The notes under the pieces are model-generated. The model was not told the origin of the DNA. It ran no database searches and worked only from the letters and a program-made list of their open reading frames with translations. This document shows positions 16,418 to 24,697 of a stretch of 64,000 nt of DNA, piece after piece. Source of the stretch: Labilibacter marinus (GTDB taxonomy: Bacteria > Bacteroidota > Bacteroidia > Bacteroidales > Marinilabiliaceae); the NCBI RefSeq assembly GCF_001659685.2, contig NZ_LXYE02000052.1:1-64000 (forward strand), in the 5' to 3' direction. The stretch's first letter is position 1, and the number at the start of each line of letters is the position of its first letter. The translations under genes and the position numbers were made by a program.

Positions 16418-17674
16418 CTAGTTACCTCTGAACAGGTGTAGTGAGTTTTCTAACTTACGACTCTCGCCTTGGTTAAATCCAGTAGCCGTAATCACATAAA
16501 AGTATACACCTTCCGCTGCATCTTTGCCCGCAATTTTTCCATCCCAGGCATCGCCGGGGTTAGTGGTTTGAAATACCTTGCGACCCCATCTATTAAAGAT
16601 GACCATTTTAAAATCTTTTATAGAGCTGTATACCACCATAAACTTGTCGTTGGTGCCATCGCCGTCAGGTGTAAAAACGTTGGGTGCATCTAAATAGATT
16701 TCCTCTACTTTAATAGGGCCAAGCGACTCGGTATCTTTACAGCCACTCACATCGTTTTTAACTGATATATCCATATGATAGGTCCCAATTTTATCAAACC
16801 TGACCTCAATTAAATCATCTTCACTTGGTTTTTCTTCGCCATCATCTGTTCTAAAATCTATTTGATAGCTTTTATTTAAACCTTTGGCCGAATCGTTAAT
16901 GAAGCAAATGATACCAGCTGACCCTGTGTAACTCTTTATGTTTTTAAATTCTGTGTTTTCAGGCAATTCATTTTCGTTTTCTCTATCTAAAACATTAAAT
17001 GTAAATATGGCTTTAACTGCAATAGGCTCTTCGTTGTAATGCAGACTTTCACCTGTAAGTTTGTGTGCATCATTAAAAGCTGAAGCATCTACGTAGTAAA
17101 ACATTTCCTCGTATGGAGGTTCAATAAGCGGTTGCGAATTATCCGGAATGGCATCTTCTATACTTGGTTCTGATGTCCAATTATACGATATATTATAGTC
17201 TACTGTGTAATAGTCACCATTGCTAGGGTTGTAATATTCAAGTGTTTTTGTACTAATATCTGCAATTAATTGAATGTTGTTACAATTGCTAAAAAGTGAA
17301 TCTGCTTTTAGGCTTAATATTTCTGGTTGAAAAGTCCAGCATACATCTTGCCTATCAATTGTGCCATTATTATTTACCGTAACTCTATATCCGCCATCAC
17401 TCAGGTCAGTTAAACTGGGTTCTGTTCCTGTCATCACTACATCCCAATTGCCAGAATTATATTTTTCCCAAGTATAGGTAACATTGATTCCTCCTACTGG
17501 TGGTGTTGCTGTTAATGCACCTGTTTCAACATTAGGATATAAATAGATCAAATCATTCTCAGTATATTTTGTCTCCTGAGTATCGGTATGACCAGTGGAT
17601 ATGATTTGAGCTGAAGCACATGTGGCTGCCAGAAGCAACGTGAATGATAAAATATATTTGAAAAAAGTATTCAT
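16418..17674 (-). CDS. Type IX-secreted protein with CHU_C (type B) sorting domain
   Basis: Signal peptide 1-22, followed by Ig/PKD-like strands (PVGGINVTYTWEKYNSG; SYNWTSEPS; GTYHMDISVKN) and a C-terminal gliding-motility-associated domain from about 335. This has the hallmarks NVFTPDGDGTNDKF, FNRWGRKVFQT, WDGK and GVYFYVI. Such domains direct secretion by the type IX system (PorSS/Gld). A -7 element TATCTTTG (minus strand, 17704-17711) lies 30 bases upstream. It is downstream of the LuxR regulator gene on the same strand and could be one of its targets, though the shared palindrome is not seen here. Confidence 0.85.
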   Translation of the reverse strand: MNTFFKYILSFTLLLAATCASAQIISTGHTDTQETKYTENDLIYLYPNVETGALTATPPVGGINVTYTWEKYNSGNWDVVMTGTEPSLTDLSDGGYRVTVNNNGTIDRQDVCWTFQPEILSLKADSLFSNCNNIQLIADISTKTLEYYNPSNGDYYTVDYNISYNWTSEPSIEDAIPDNSQPLIEPPYEEMFYYVDASAFNDAHKLTGESLHYNEEPIAVKAIFTFNVLDRENENELPENTEFKNIKSYTGSAGIICFINDSAKGLNKSYQIDFRTDDGEEKPSEDDLIEVRFDKIGTYHMDISVKNDVSGCKDTESLGPIKVEEIYLDAPNVFTPDGDGTNDKFMVVYSSIKDFKMVIFNRWGRKVFQTTNPGDAWDGKIAGKDAAEGVYFYVITATGFNQGESRKLENSLHLFRGN

Positions 17675-17703
17675 TACAAACCCTTGTTGATTATTTGAGA
17701 TTT

Positions 17704-17711
17704 CAAAGATA
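17704..17711 (-). promoter_or_regulatory. -7 element of the type IX cargo gene
   Basis: TATCTTTG on the minus strand matches TAnnTTTG. The -33 region has TTTT rather than TTTG at about the right distance, so the assignment is moderate. Confidence 0.45.
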
Positions 17712-17799
17712 TTTATTTAAACGGTTTTGCGGAAAATAAATTGCAAATCAGGTAAATATTGAAATTCAAATAATCAAGATAGTTTAGTGACTTTTTAGT

Positions 17800-18543
17800 T
17801 CAACTAACTATTAAGCCATTGGATATGGACGTTGCGATAAGTTCTGCTGTATTAGCTAGTTTTGATTTTGCCAGCATTTTTCTGCGATGGGTATCAACGG
17901 TGTGTTTGCTAATTTCTAAATCGAGTCCAATTTCGCAGCTGCTTTTGCCAAGTGCCAATAGGTGTAAAATTTGTAATTCTCTTGCTGTAAATATTAATAT
18001 GTGTTCCCGTTTTAAGCTCTTTTCTTTTGAGGTGTGAATATTATTTACATCATTAGATGATGAAACTATAGAGCACTCGCTAAAGAGTTTAAAGCCTTTT
18101 TCCCAATTCAATTTTTCGTGTAAGGTATTGGTGTTTCGTAATTTAATGTAGTTGCCATTTATATCCTTTATTCTAAACTCAATAGAGAAAATATCTGCAC
18201 CTAACGGAAGGTTGGAATAATTGTTTAAGATAAACTGGCATGCGTTTTTGTAGGAAGAAGCTACGATATCAATATCTTGTGGATGGATGATGTTTAAAAT
18301 ACTTCTAATGTTCAGTAGGTCGTTATGCTGACCGCAAATTTCTTTGAATTCTTTAGATATGTGTGTTAATGAAAAATGAGGAAATCTAGTAATAAAAGTA
18401 AATTGCTTTTTAGTGGCAATAGTAAGATCCTCCGCTATGTTACTAGTTTTGTTGAATGTTCCATTAGATAATTGATCCTCGGTGTAAACCTGATCAATTT
18501 CACTAATTATTTTCTGATGAACTTTGTCCATTATTAAATCCAT
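17800..18543 (-). CDS. PAS - LuxR-type transcriptional regulator (module copy A)
   Basis: 247 residues. The N-terminal two-thirds hold a PAS-like sensor domain (HFSLTHISKEFKEICG, IIHPQDIDIV, FSIEFRIKDINGNYIKLRN). A LuxR/GerE helix-turn-helix follows at about 180-243 (FTARELQILHLLALGKSSCEIG, KHTVDTHRRKMLAKSKL). No receiver domain or membrane segment is present, so it senses a cytosolic signal or a protein partner. It is the paralogue of the gene at 19712-20494, and each follows a secreted TonB-C-like protein gene. The intergenic RNA upstream contains two hairpins. Confidence 0.88.
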   Translation of the reverse strand: MDLIMDKVHQKIISEIDQVYTEDQLSNGTFNKTSNIAEDLTIATKKQFTFITRFPHFSLTHISKEFKEICGQHNDLLNIRSILNIIHPQDIDIVASSYKNACQFILNNYSNLPLGADIFSIEFRIKDINGNYIKLRNTNTLHEKLNWEKGFKLFSECSIVSSSNDVNNIHTSKEKSLKREHILIFTARELQILHLLALGKSSCEIGLDLEISKHTVDTHRRKMLAKSKLANTAELIATSISNGLIVS

Positions 18544-18573
18544 AATCTTCTTGCTATCAAAAGTGAATGTTTA

Positions 18574-18619
18574 ATATATCTGACTTTGTTAGTGTTCGCT
18601 AACATGCATTCAGATATAT
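18574..18619. promoter_or_regulatory. Nested palindrome upstream of regulator A
   Basis: Outer arms ATATATCTGA (18574-18583) and TCAGATATAT (18610-18619) are perfect. Inside them TGTTAGTG (18587-18594) and CGCTAACA (18597-18604) pair at 7 of 8 positions around TT. It can act as a double operator or as a long hairpin in the transcript entering the regulator gene, whose ATG is 31 bases away. Confidence 0.6.
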
Positions 18620-18627
18620 GATTATAG

Positions 18628-18659
18628 CCTGCCCAATCCTGATAAAAGAATTGAGCAGG
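18628..18659 (-). promoter_or_regulatory. Hairpin between secreted protein A and regulator A
   Basis: Thirteen-base arms (18628-18640 and 18647-18659, two G-T type mismatches) without a T-run on either side. Not a classical terminator; may attenuate or stabilise the mRNA between the two genes of the module. Confidence 0.5.
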
Positions 18660-18751
18660 TATAAACTTTTGTATTATTGAATAAGATTTTGTTAAAAACA
18701 GACAATTAAAATTGGATCACCTTAAAGGTGGGCAATAAGGAGCTTGAATTG

Positions 18752-19477
18752 TTATAGAGGTACACCAACCACTTCAACTGTGGCTTGATAATTAGGATCA
18801 ATTAAGCTTGAAAATTCATTTAGCTTTTGAGTTTTCATCATTTCATCACCATTTAGTTCGTGCGTTTTAGCTTGCCAGAATACGACTGATGGTTCTGATG
18901 GTAAAAAGCGTTCAGCAGTTTTTAGTAGTGCTAGGGCAGAGTTTAAGCGATTAGTGGATTTTTTTTCAGCTCTTTCTGCTGACAAGCTAATGTTTTGTTG
19001 TGCATCTATTGCCGCATTGTATTTTTTAATAGCCAACTGAAGGCTAGCATTACCTTGTTCTATTGGCGTTCCGTTTTCTGGATCGTAAAAACTAACAAAG
19101 ATTTTGCGTTGCATTTCTGCTGGTGTTCCGTTTACCATACCAGGTTGCCACATGCCGGATGTTTCAGAAATTACTGAAGCTACGGCTTTATCTGTTTGAG
19201 TAGAAACAGAATTCTCAATACTTAAGTTACTTACCGAGCCATCTGAATTGATGGTGAATAAAACGGATACAACACCTTCATCTAATATAAACTCATTTTC
19301 GAGTTGTGTACCTAAATACTGGCAGATAGGTGAACAATTAGAATTCTCATCAATTGTAAAGCTAGTGCTTCCTGTAAATTTTGGCGATTCAACGGTGGTT
19401 TCTGATAGTCTTGTCATTTGAGCAAATGACAAACATGTAATAACTAATGCTGCTGTTAATAATGAAATCCTTTTCAT
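18752..19477 (-). CDS. Secreted TonB-C-domain-like protein (module copy A)
   Basis: 241 residues with signal peptide 1-19 (ending LSFAQ). Residues about 65-135 resemble the TonB C-terminal domain: GVVSVLFTINSDGSVSNLSIENS, then TDKAVASVI and MWQPGMVNGTPAEM. There is no N-terminal anchor or Pro-rich spacer, so it is not a classical TonB. The C-terminal 90 residues are helical and may form a TPR-like pair (NSALALLKTAERFLPSEPSVVFWQAKTHELNGD). Promoter and a palindrome 25 bases upstream of its -7 element are shared with copy B. It is followed by regulator A. Confidence 0.75.
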   Translation of the reverse strand: MKRISLLTAALVITCLSFAQMTRLSETTVESPKFTGSTSFTIDENSNCSPICQYLGTQLENEFILDEGVVSVLFTINSDGSVSNLSIENSVSTQTDKAVASVISETSGMWQPGMVNGTPAEMQRKIFVSFYDPENGTPIEQGNASLQLAIKKYNAAIDAQQNISLSAERAEKKSTNRLNSALALLKTAERFLPSEPSVVFWQAKTHELNGDEMMKTQKLNEFSSLIDPNYQATVEVVGVPL

Positions 19478-19581
19478 GACATCTGGTTTTTAAAGTTTCT
19501 GATGAATTTAAAAATCTGGAGGACCTAAATTATAGTAGGCTCCAGGTGATGTATTACTTAGGTTTTTAATCAAAGACAATA

Positions 19582-19589
19582 TAAAAGTA
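19582..19589 (-). promoter_or_regulatory. -7-like element of module copy A
   Basis: TACTTTTA on the minus strand matches TAnnTTTG at seven of eight positions. The palindrome at 19613-19628 lies exactly 25 bases upstream of it (counted to its 12-base core). Confidence 0.5.
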
Positions 19590-19612
19590 CCTTAAACTCT
19601 TTTATTTGTCCA

Positions 19613-19628
19613 TACTCAATGTTGAGTA
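19613..19628. promoter_or_regulatory. Palindromic operator candidate, module copy A
   Basis: TACTCAATGTTGAGTA: perfect 7-bp arms around TG. It occupies about -40 to -50 relative to the expected start of transcription, the usual place of a LuxR-type activator box. The same motif lies at the same distance upstream of module copy B. Confidence 0.65.
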
Positions 19629-19711
19629 GTGTTTTTTAAATGCTTGATAGTAAAGGTAAAGAGTTTTTATGAATTTTAAAAATTAACATACATTAACAGA
19701 ATGGTAGGTTT

Positions 19712-20494
19712 TTATAAGTGAGATTCATCAATTAAATTGTTTGAAATTGAATAGGCAACTAATTCCGTTGTATTTCCAAGGTGTGATTTGGATAGCATTT
19801 TTCTTCTGTGCGTATCTACCGTATGTCTGCTAATACGAAGCATTTTGCCAATCTCAGAACTGCTTTTACCAACAGCTAACAGGGCAAGCACTTGTCTTTC
19901 GCGATGTGTAAATAAGGAGGAAAACTCTGACAATTCTTGATCTGGGAATGGGCATGAAACTCCATCTCCATTATTGGTGTAATTGAATTCCATTTGTACA
20001 TTGTTTTTTAGATGACTGATGTCGGTACTTAAAGCAAGTGCTTTAAATTCCTTATCGTCTGTATCTTTTTTGAATATGCAATTCTGATTATATAATCTAA
20101 TATAGTGACCGTCTTTATGCATGATTCTAAAATCCATGGACATAACACTCTTAAAGGGTTTTAAGTTATTATAATTATCAATTACGAATTCACACATTTT
20201 TTTTGTTGCGAGTAATGCAATAGGGTAATCTTCGGGGTGAATGAGGCCGTATAGTTTACGTAAAGTCATTTCTTTGGGATGATAACCAAGAACGTCCGAG
20301 ACGCTAGGTGAAATATATAGCGTTTTAAATGCGGGAAATTGTATGATATGGAAGAATTGATTGTTGAAACATATTAACTTTTGTATTTCTTCTAATTCAA
20401 TACCTTCCTTCGTGTAATTTGTAGAAATAAATTCTTTCCCCGAAAGTGTTTCTATTAAGCAGATTAAATCATTGTATGAAAAAAACTTATTCAT
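19712..20494 (-). CDS. PAS - LuxR-type transcriptional regulator (module copy B)
   Basis: 260 residues, paralogue of the gene at 17800-18543. PAS-like domain with FPAFKTLYISPSVSDVLGYHPKEMTL, LIHPEDYPIA and MDFRIMHKDGHYIRLYN. LuxR helix-turn-helix at about 190-255 (FTHRERQVLALLAVGKSSSEIG, RHTVDTHRRKMLSKSHL). A GTG at 20509 is also in frame, but AAGGGAGG lies 7 bases before ATG 20494. This unusually strong Shine-Dalgarno for the Bacteroidota points to 20494 as the start. An upstream terminator separates it partly from the secreted protein gene. Confidence 0.88.
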   Translation of the reverse strand: MNKFFSYNDLICLIETLSGKEFISTNYTKEGIELEEIQKLICFNNQFFHIIQFPAFKTLYISPSVSDVLGYHPKEMTLRKLYGLIHPEDYPIALLATKKMCEFVIDNYNNLKPFKSVMSMDFRIMHKDGHYIRLYNQNCIFKKDTDDKEFKALALSTDISHLKNNVQMEFNYTNNGDGVSCPFPDQELSEFSSLFTHRERQVLALLAVGKSSSEIGKMLRISRHTVDTHRRKMLSKSHLGNTTELVAYSISNNLIDESHL

Positions 20495-20596
20495 GATGCC
20501 TCCCTTCACGCACTTGTTGTAAAAGTTATGTTTGCTTTGAGCTCGATGGTATAAGTTATTTCAATTTGATTGGTTTGTCAATATTAATAATCAAAT

Positions 20597-20640
20597 AAAA
20601 ATGCAGTTTAAAGTTCGCTTTGTTTCTTTAAACTGCATTT
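20597..20640 (-). terminator. Terminator/attenuator between secreted protein B and regulator B
   Basis: Perfect 15-bp arms (20599-20613 and 20626-20640) with a 12-base loop. On the minus strand the hairpin is followed by TTTTTATTTG. It lies 41 bases after the stop of the secreted protein gene, so the regulator probably depends on read-through or its own promoter. Confidence 0.8.
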
Positions 20641-20681
20641 ACCGGTTTAATTTTTTATCTATCATTGGTTTAATCGCTTAG

Positions 20682-21422
20682 TTAATCAAATTTGAATGCG
20701 ATAGTTTCAGCGTTATTAGAACTGTACATTCTAACCAATTCTTCTAATTCTAAAAATTTCAAATCTCTATTAATTTCATCACCTAACATATCGTAAGTGC
20801 AGGCTTGATAATGAATCACGCATGGTTCGTTGGGTTGATATCTTGATGCATGATTAAATGATGTAAGCGCAGTTTTTAGTTTTCTATTTACTTTTTTATT
20901 ACGCTTATCCTTGGATGAGAAAAGAGAATTTGACCATTCATTGGCCCGGTAGTATTTTTTAAGTCCTTTTGAGTAGTAAGCTACAGCTTGTTGTTGAAGA
21001 GTTACGCCTTCTGTATCGTAAAAATTAACAACAATTCTTTTTTCCATTGCAATGGCCTCGCCGTTATTTTGCCCAGGTAGCCACGAGCCTGAAGTTGACT
21101 TAATAGCACTTAAAACTGCTTTATCGTTCCTGTTTGAAACAGAGTTTTTTATAGCGTAATTTGATAATGTGCCATCAGCATTTACAGTAAAATCAATAAT
21201 AACTTTACCTCCAGTAAAATCAATAGATCTAGCTTGATCAGCAAGGTCAGTAGATAAAAAGGCAGCTAGAGGAGTGGTTGCAATGCCATTAACTTCAGCA
21301 GTGGTTGATGAACTTTTAAAAGTAGGAGCCATTACTTCAATTTCTTCAATTCTTTGATGTTCCTGTCCAAGGCAAATAATGGATATCAGAAACAATCCTG
21401 TTATAAATCCAATTGCTTTCAT
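20682..21422 (-). CDS. Secreted TonB-C-domain-like protein (module copy B)
   Basis: 246 residues, signal peptide 1-19 (ending CLGQE). The TonB-C-like domain covers about 70-140: GGKVIIDFTVNADGTLSNYA, NDKAVLSAIKSTSGSWLPGQNNGEA. The C-terminal part is basic and helical (KGLKKYYRANEW; KKVNRKLKTALTSFNHASRYQPNEP) and parallels copy A. Copies A and B share domain order and the downstream PAS-LuxR gene, which shows tandem duplication of a two-gene unit. It is divergent from the helicase gene. No known function assigned. Confidence 0.75.
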   Translation of the reverse strand: MKAIGFITGLFLISIICLGQEHQRIEEIEVMAPTFKSSSTTAEVNGIATTPLAAFLSTDLADQARSIDFTGGKVIIDFTVNADGTLSNYAIKNSVSNRNDKAVLSAIKSTSGSWLPGQNNGEAIAMEKRIVVNFYDTEGVTLQQQAVAYYSKGLKKYYRANEWSNSLFSSKDKRNKKVNRKLKTALTSFNHASRYQPNEPCVIHYQACTYDMLGDEINRDLKFLELEELVRMYSSNNAETIAFKFD

Positions 21423-21453
21423 GATGTTTTTGTTTTAATGAATAATGCAAGAT

Positions 21454-21461
21454 CAAATATA
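21454..21461 (-). promoter_or_regulatory. -7 element of module copy B
   Basis: TATATTTG on the minus strand matches TAnnTTTG exactly; 25 bases separate it from the 12-base core of the palindrome at 21485-21500. The expected transcript start is about 25 bases from the ATG. Confidence 0.6.
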
Positions 21462-21484
21462 TGTAAGTATGGTCCTTTTGTAAA

Positions 21485-21500
21485 TACTCAGTGCTGAGGA
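21485..21500. promoter_or_regulatory. Palindromic operator candidate, module copy B
   Basis: TACTCAGTGCTGAGGA: arms CTCAG/CTGAG perfect, outer pair imperfect. Together with copy A the consensus is TACTCARTGYTGAG. The compensatory A-T to G-C change in the arms keeps the symmetry, which supports a protein-binding palindrome. Confidence 0.65.
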
Positions 21501-21537
21501 TAGTGTCTTATGCTTATTCTTGCTGAAGTATTTTCTA

Positions 21538-21545
21538 TATCTTTG
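21538..21545 (+). promoter_or_regulatory. -7 element of the UvrD/PcrA helicase gene
   Basis: TATCTTTG matches TAnnTTTG and lies 25 bases before the GTG start at 21571, which rules out upstream in-frame starts. Confidence 0.55.
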
Positions 21546-21570
21546 CGATACATCAAAAAAAAGGAAGTTA

Positions 21571-23865
21571 GTGCAAAAGTATCTCGAACAGTTAAACCCA
21601 GCGCAACAAGAAGCAGTAGTCACTACCGAAGGGCAATCTTTGGTAATAGCAGGGGCAGGATCTGGTAAAACCAGGGTGTTGACATTTAGAATAGCTCATT
21701 TACTTACGCAAGGAGTAGCTCCTCATCGTATCTTATCGTTGACTTTTACTAATAAAGCGGCCAAAGAAATGAAAGAGCGTATTGCTACTATTGTAGGAGG
21801 CGATGTAGCTAAAAATTTATGGATGGGTACGTTTCACTCCATTTTTGCACGAATTTTACGAAGCGAAGCGGAAAAACTCGGATATCCATCTTCCTTTACC
21901 ATTTACGATACCCAAGATTCTAAAAGTCTGTTGAAGTCCATTATAAAGGAAATGAAACTGAACGACAAGGAATATAAAGTAGGTGCTGTATTAGGAAGGA
22001 TTTCGGCGGCAAAGAACGATTTAGTAACGCCTGCTGCTTATGCACGCGATCAGCACCGTATGTCCGAAGATCAAGCATCCCGTAAAGGATTGGTATACGA
22101 AATATACACACGTTATATGCGTCAGTGTTATAAGTCAGGCGTAATGGATTTTGATGATTTATTATTAAACACCAATATCCTGTTTCGAGATCATCCAGAG
22201 GTACTACAGAAATATCAAAATTGGTTTCAGTATATCATGGTTGATGAGTATCAGGATACCAATTACTCGCAGTATATTATTATTAAAAAGCTGGCCGAAA
22301 AGCACGGTAATATTTGTGTAGTAGGAGATGATGCACAGAGTATTTATAGTTTTAGGGGAGCAAAAATCGAAAATATTCTAAACTTTAGGAATGATTACCC
22401 CGATTATAAAATGTTTAAGTTGGAACAGAATTATCGTTCTACACAGAATATTGTAAATGCAGCGAATAGCATTATTGCTAAAAATTCAAAGCAAATAAAA
22501 AAGGATGTATTCTCTGAAAAGGATACAGGAAACAAAATAAAGATTCACAATGCCTACTCGGATATTGAGGAAGGGTACATTGTGATTAATGACTTAAAAG
22601 AAAAGAAACTTAAGCATAACTACGATTATCAGGATTTTGCAATTCTATATCGCACCAATGCGCAGTCGCGTATTTTTGAGGAGGCGCTTAGAAAAGGCAA
22701 TATGCCTTATAAAATATATGGCGGTTTAAGTTTCTATCAGCGTAAGGAGGTAAAAGATCTGTTGGCTTATTGTCGTGTGACCATTAATCCAGCCGATCAG
22801 GAAGCCTTAAAACGTATTATCAATTATCCGGCTAGAGGTATTGGAAAAACCACTTTAGATAAACTTGAAGGGGCTGCTTCAGCTTCCGGAAAAAGCATGT
22901 GGGAGGTGATGATTTCGTTGGAAGGAACGGCCAAGTTATTTAACTCCGGAACGCAGCGAAAATTGAACTCATTTGTGGGTTTAATAAATGGTTTTGCAGC
23001 GGGTGCTAGTCAGCAAACGGCCTTTGATTTGGTGACGGAAATAGCTACCCAAAGTGGTATGATGAAAGATTTATATCACGACAGAACACCCGAAGCAGTG
23101 GCGCGTCAGGAGAATATTCAAGAGCTTTTAAATGGTATCCAGGAGTTCACCAATAACCAGATTGAAGAAGGCGGGGAGAATGGGCTGGTTAACTTCTTAG
23201 AAGGGGTTTCTTTATTAACAGATCAGGATAATGAAGGAGAGGATGATATTAATAAGGTAACTTTAATGACCATTCATTCCAGCAAAGGTTTAGAGTTTAA
23301 AAATGTATATGTGGTGGGAGTAGAGGAAGGATTATTTCCTTCAACTATGACTTTAGATAGCGAGCAAGGCGTAGAGGAAGAACGAAGATTGTTTTATGTG
23401 GCGGTGACAAGAGCCGAGGATAATGCTACTATTTCTTTTGCACGTACACGTTATAAGTATGGTGAATCCGCTTTTTGTAGGCCTAGTCGTTTTATTGCAG
23501 ATATAAACGAAGAGTTTATTGAGTTTGCCGGCGGCGACCAAGCAAAAATACAGGATAAACCAGGCCGATTTGCTCCTAAGCCTACCCAAAAACGTTCCTT
23601 TGGTAGTTCTCAGCCAGCGCAAAAGCCAGGTTATAATTTTAAGAAAGTAAGCAGTGAGCAGGCAGCCGCCAAGCCAAGTTCTTTTTCAGGAGGAACAGCA
23701 GGTAACCTTAAAGCGGGAGTGAGCGTAGAACACATTCGTTTTGGCAAGGGAAAAATTGTAAGTATCGATGGACAAATGCCCAATGCAAAAGCCACTGTAC
23801 ACTTCGATAATGCAGGAGTTAAACAATTACTTTTAAAATTTGCCAAACTTAAAATTTTGGGTTAG
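21571..23865 (+). CDS. ATP-dependent DNA helicase, UvrD/PcrA type
   Basis: Superfamily 1 3'-5' helicase for repair and replication restart, about 764 residues. Motifs in order: LNPAQQEAV (Q motif), AGAGSGKT (Walker A), TFTNKAAKEMKER (Ia), VDEYQDTN (Walker B), GDDAQSIYSFRGA (III), QNYRST (IV), MTIHSSKGLEF (V) and VAVTRA (VI). The C-terminus has the PcrA/UvrD Tudor-like end (GVSVEHIRFGKGKIVSIDG). GTG at 21571 is preferred because the -7 element overlaps the region upstream. It stands alone, divergent from module copy B. Confidence 0.95.
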   Translation: MQKYLEQLNPAQQEAVVTTEGQSLVIAGAGSGKTRVLTFRIAHLLTQGVAPHRILSLTFTNKAAKEMKERIATIVGGDVAKNLWMGTFHSIFARILRSEAEKLGYPSSFTIYDTQDSKSLLKSIIKEMKLNDKEYKVGAVLGRISAAKNDLVTPAAYARDQHRMSEDQASRKGLVYEIYTRYMRQCYKSGVMDFDDLLLNTNILFRDHPEVLQKYQNWFQYIMVDEYQDTNYSQYIIIKKLAEKHGNICVVGDDAQSIYSFRGAKIENILNFRNDYPDYKMFKLEQNYRSTQNIVNAANSIIAKNSKQIKKDVFSEKDTGNKIKIHNAYSDIEEGYIVINDLKEKKLKHNYDYQDFAILYRTNAQSRIFEEALRKGNMPYKIYGGLSFYQRKEVKDLLAYCRVTINPADQEALKRIINYPARGIGKTTLDKLEGAASASGKSMWEVMISLEGTAKLFNSGTQRKLNSFVGLINGFAAGASQQTAFDLVTEIATQSGMMKDLYHDRTPEAVARQENIQELLNGIQEFTNNQIEEGGENGLVNFLEGVSLLTDQDNEGEDDINKVTLMTIHSSKGLEFKNVYVVGVEEGLFPSTMTLDSEQGVEEERRLFYVAVTRAEDNATISFARTRYKYGESAFCRPSRFIADINEEFIEFAGGDQAKIQDKPGRFAPKPTQKRSFGSSQPAQKPGYNFKKVSSEQAAAKPSSFSGGTAGNLKAGVSVEHIRFGKGKIVSIDGQMPNAKATVHFDNAGVKQLLLKFAKLKILG

Positions 23866-24032
23866 ATTTGTAGCCATAGTACTGCATGATATACACATGT
23901 TTACTGCACTATTTAAGATAAATACCCCCAAAATCTAAATCGATTACATTATTAAGATTAAGTTTATTGATGTTTTAGGTTTTGAAATTGTCTCATAAAG
24001 ATTGATTTAGAGAAGAGATTATATAGTTAATT

Positions 24033-24671
24033 ATGGAATATAATTCGAATAGGAAAAAGTTACTTTTACCTGAGTATGGTCGTCATATTCAAAAAATGGT
24101 AGATCATTGTGTATCTATCGAAGATATGGACGAAAGAACAAAGTGTGCACATTCCATTATCGGAAATATGGGAAATATGTTTCCACACTTGCGTGATGTA
24201 AATGATTTTAAACACAAGTTGTGGGATCATTTAGCTATCATGTCTGATTTTAAATTAGGGATAGAAACACCTTTTGAACTTCCTGAGAAAGAAACGCTAT
24301 ACGAGCGTCCGAAAAAAATGCCTTATAACAATCAGCGCATTAAGTATAAGCATTACGGTCGTACTATTGAGCAAATGATAGACAAAGCTACTGAAATGGA
24401 AGATGGTGAGCATAAAAAGCATTTAATTATGCTGATTGCTAACAACATGAAAAAGTCTTTGATAACCTGGAATAAAGATTTTCCTGGTGACGAGCGCGTT
24501 TTTAATGATATTAAAGCTATGTCTGGAGGAGCACTTGAAATTCCGGATGATATTAAAATTCCAGAGCAGCGAGAGCATCACTCTAATCATAGTCATAGCC
24601 AAAATAGAGGTCGCAGCAACAATAATAATAAAAAACGCACTTTTAAGCGTCAAGATGATAGAAGAAACTAA
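24033..24671 (+). CDS. DUF4290 domain protein
   Basis: 212-residue protein of a Bacteroidota-specific family normally found directly upstream of murA, as here (26-base gap). The N-terminal 180 residues are the DUF4290 domain (EYNSNRKKLLLPEYGRHIQKMVDHC; GNMFPHLRDVNDFKHKLWDHLAIMS). The last 30 residues are a low-complexity basic tail rich in His, Asn, Arg and Lys, suggesting nucleic acid or surface binding. No signal peptide. Biochemical role unknown. Confidence 0.88.
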   Translation: MEYNSNRKKLLLPEYGRHIQKMVDHCVSIEDMDERTKCAHSIIGNMGNMFPHLRDVNDFKHKLWDHLAIMSDFKLGIETPFELPEKETLYERPKKMPYNNQRIKYKHYGRTIEQMIDKATEMEDGEHKKHLIMLIANNMKKSLITWNKDFPGDERVFNDIKAMSGGALEIPDDIKIPEQREHHSNHSHSQNRGRSNNNNKKRTFKRQDDRRN

Positions 24672-24697
24672 TCTTTAATTATTATAATCCACCCATA

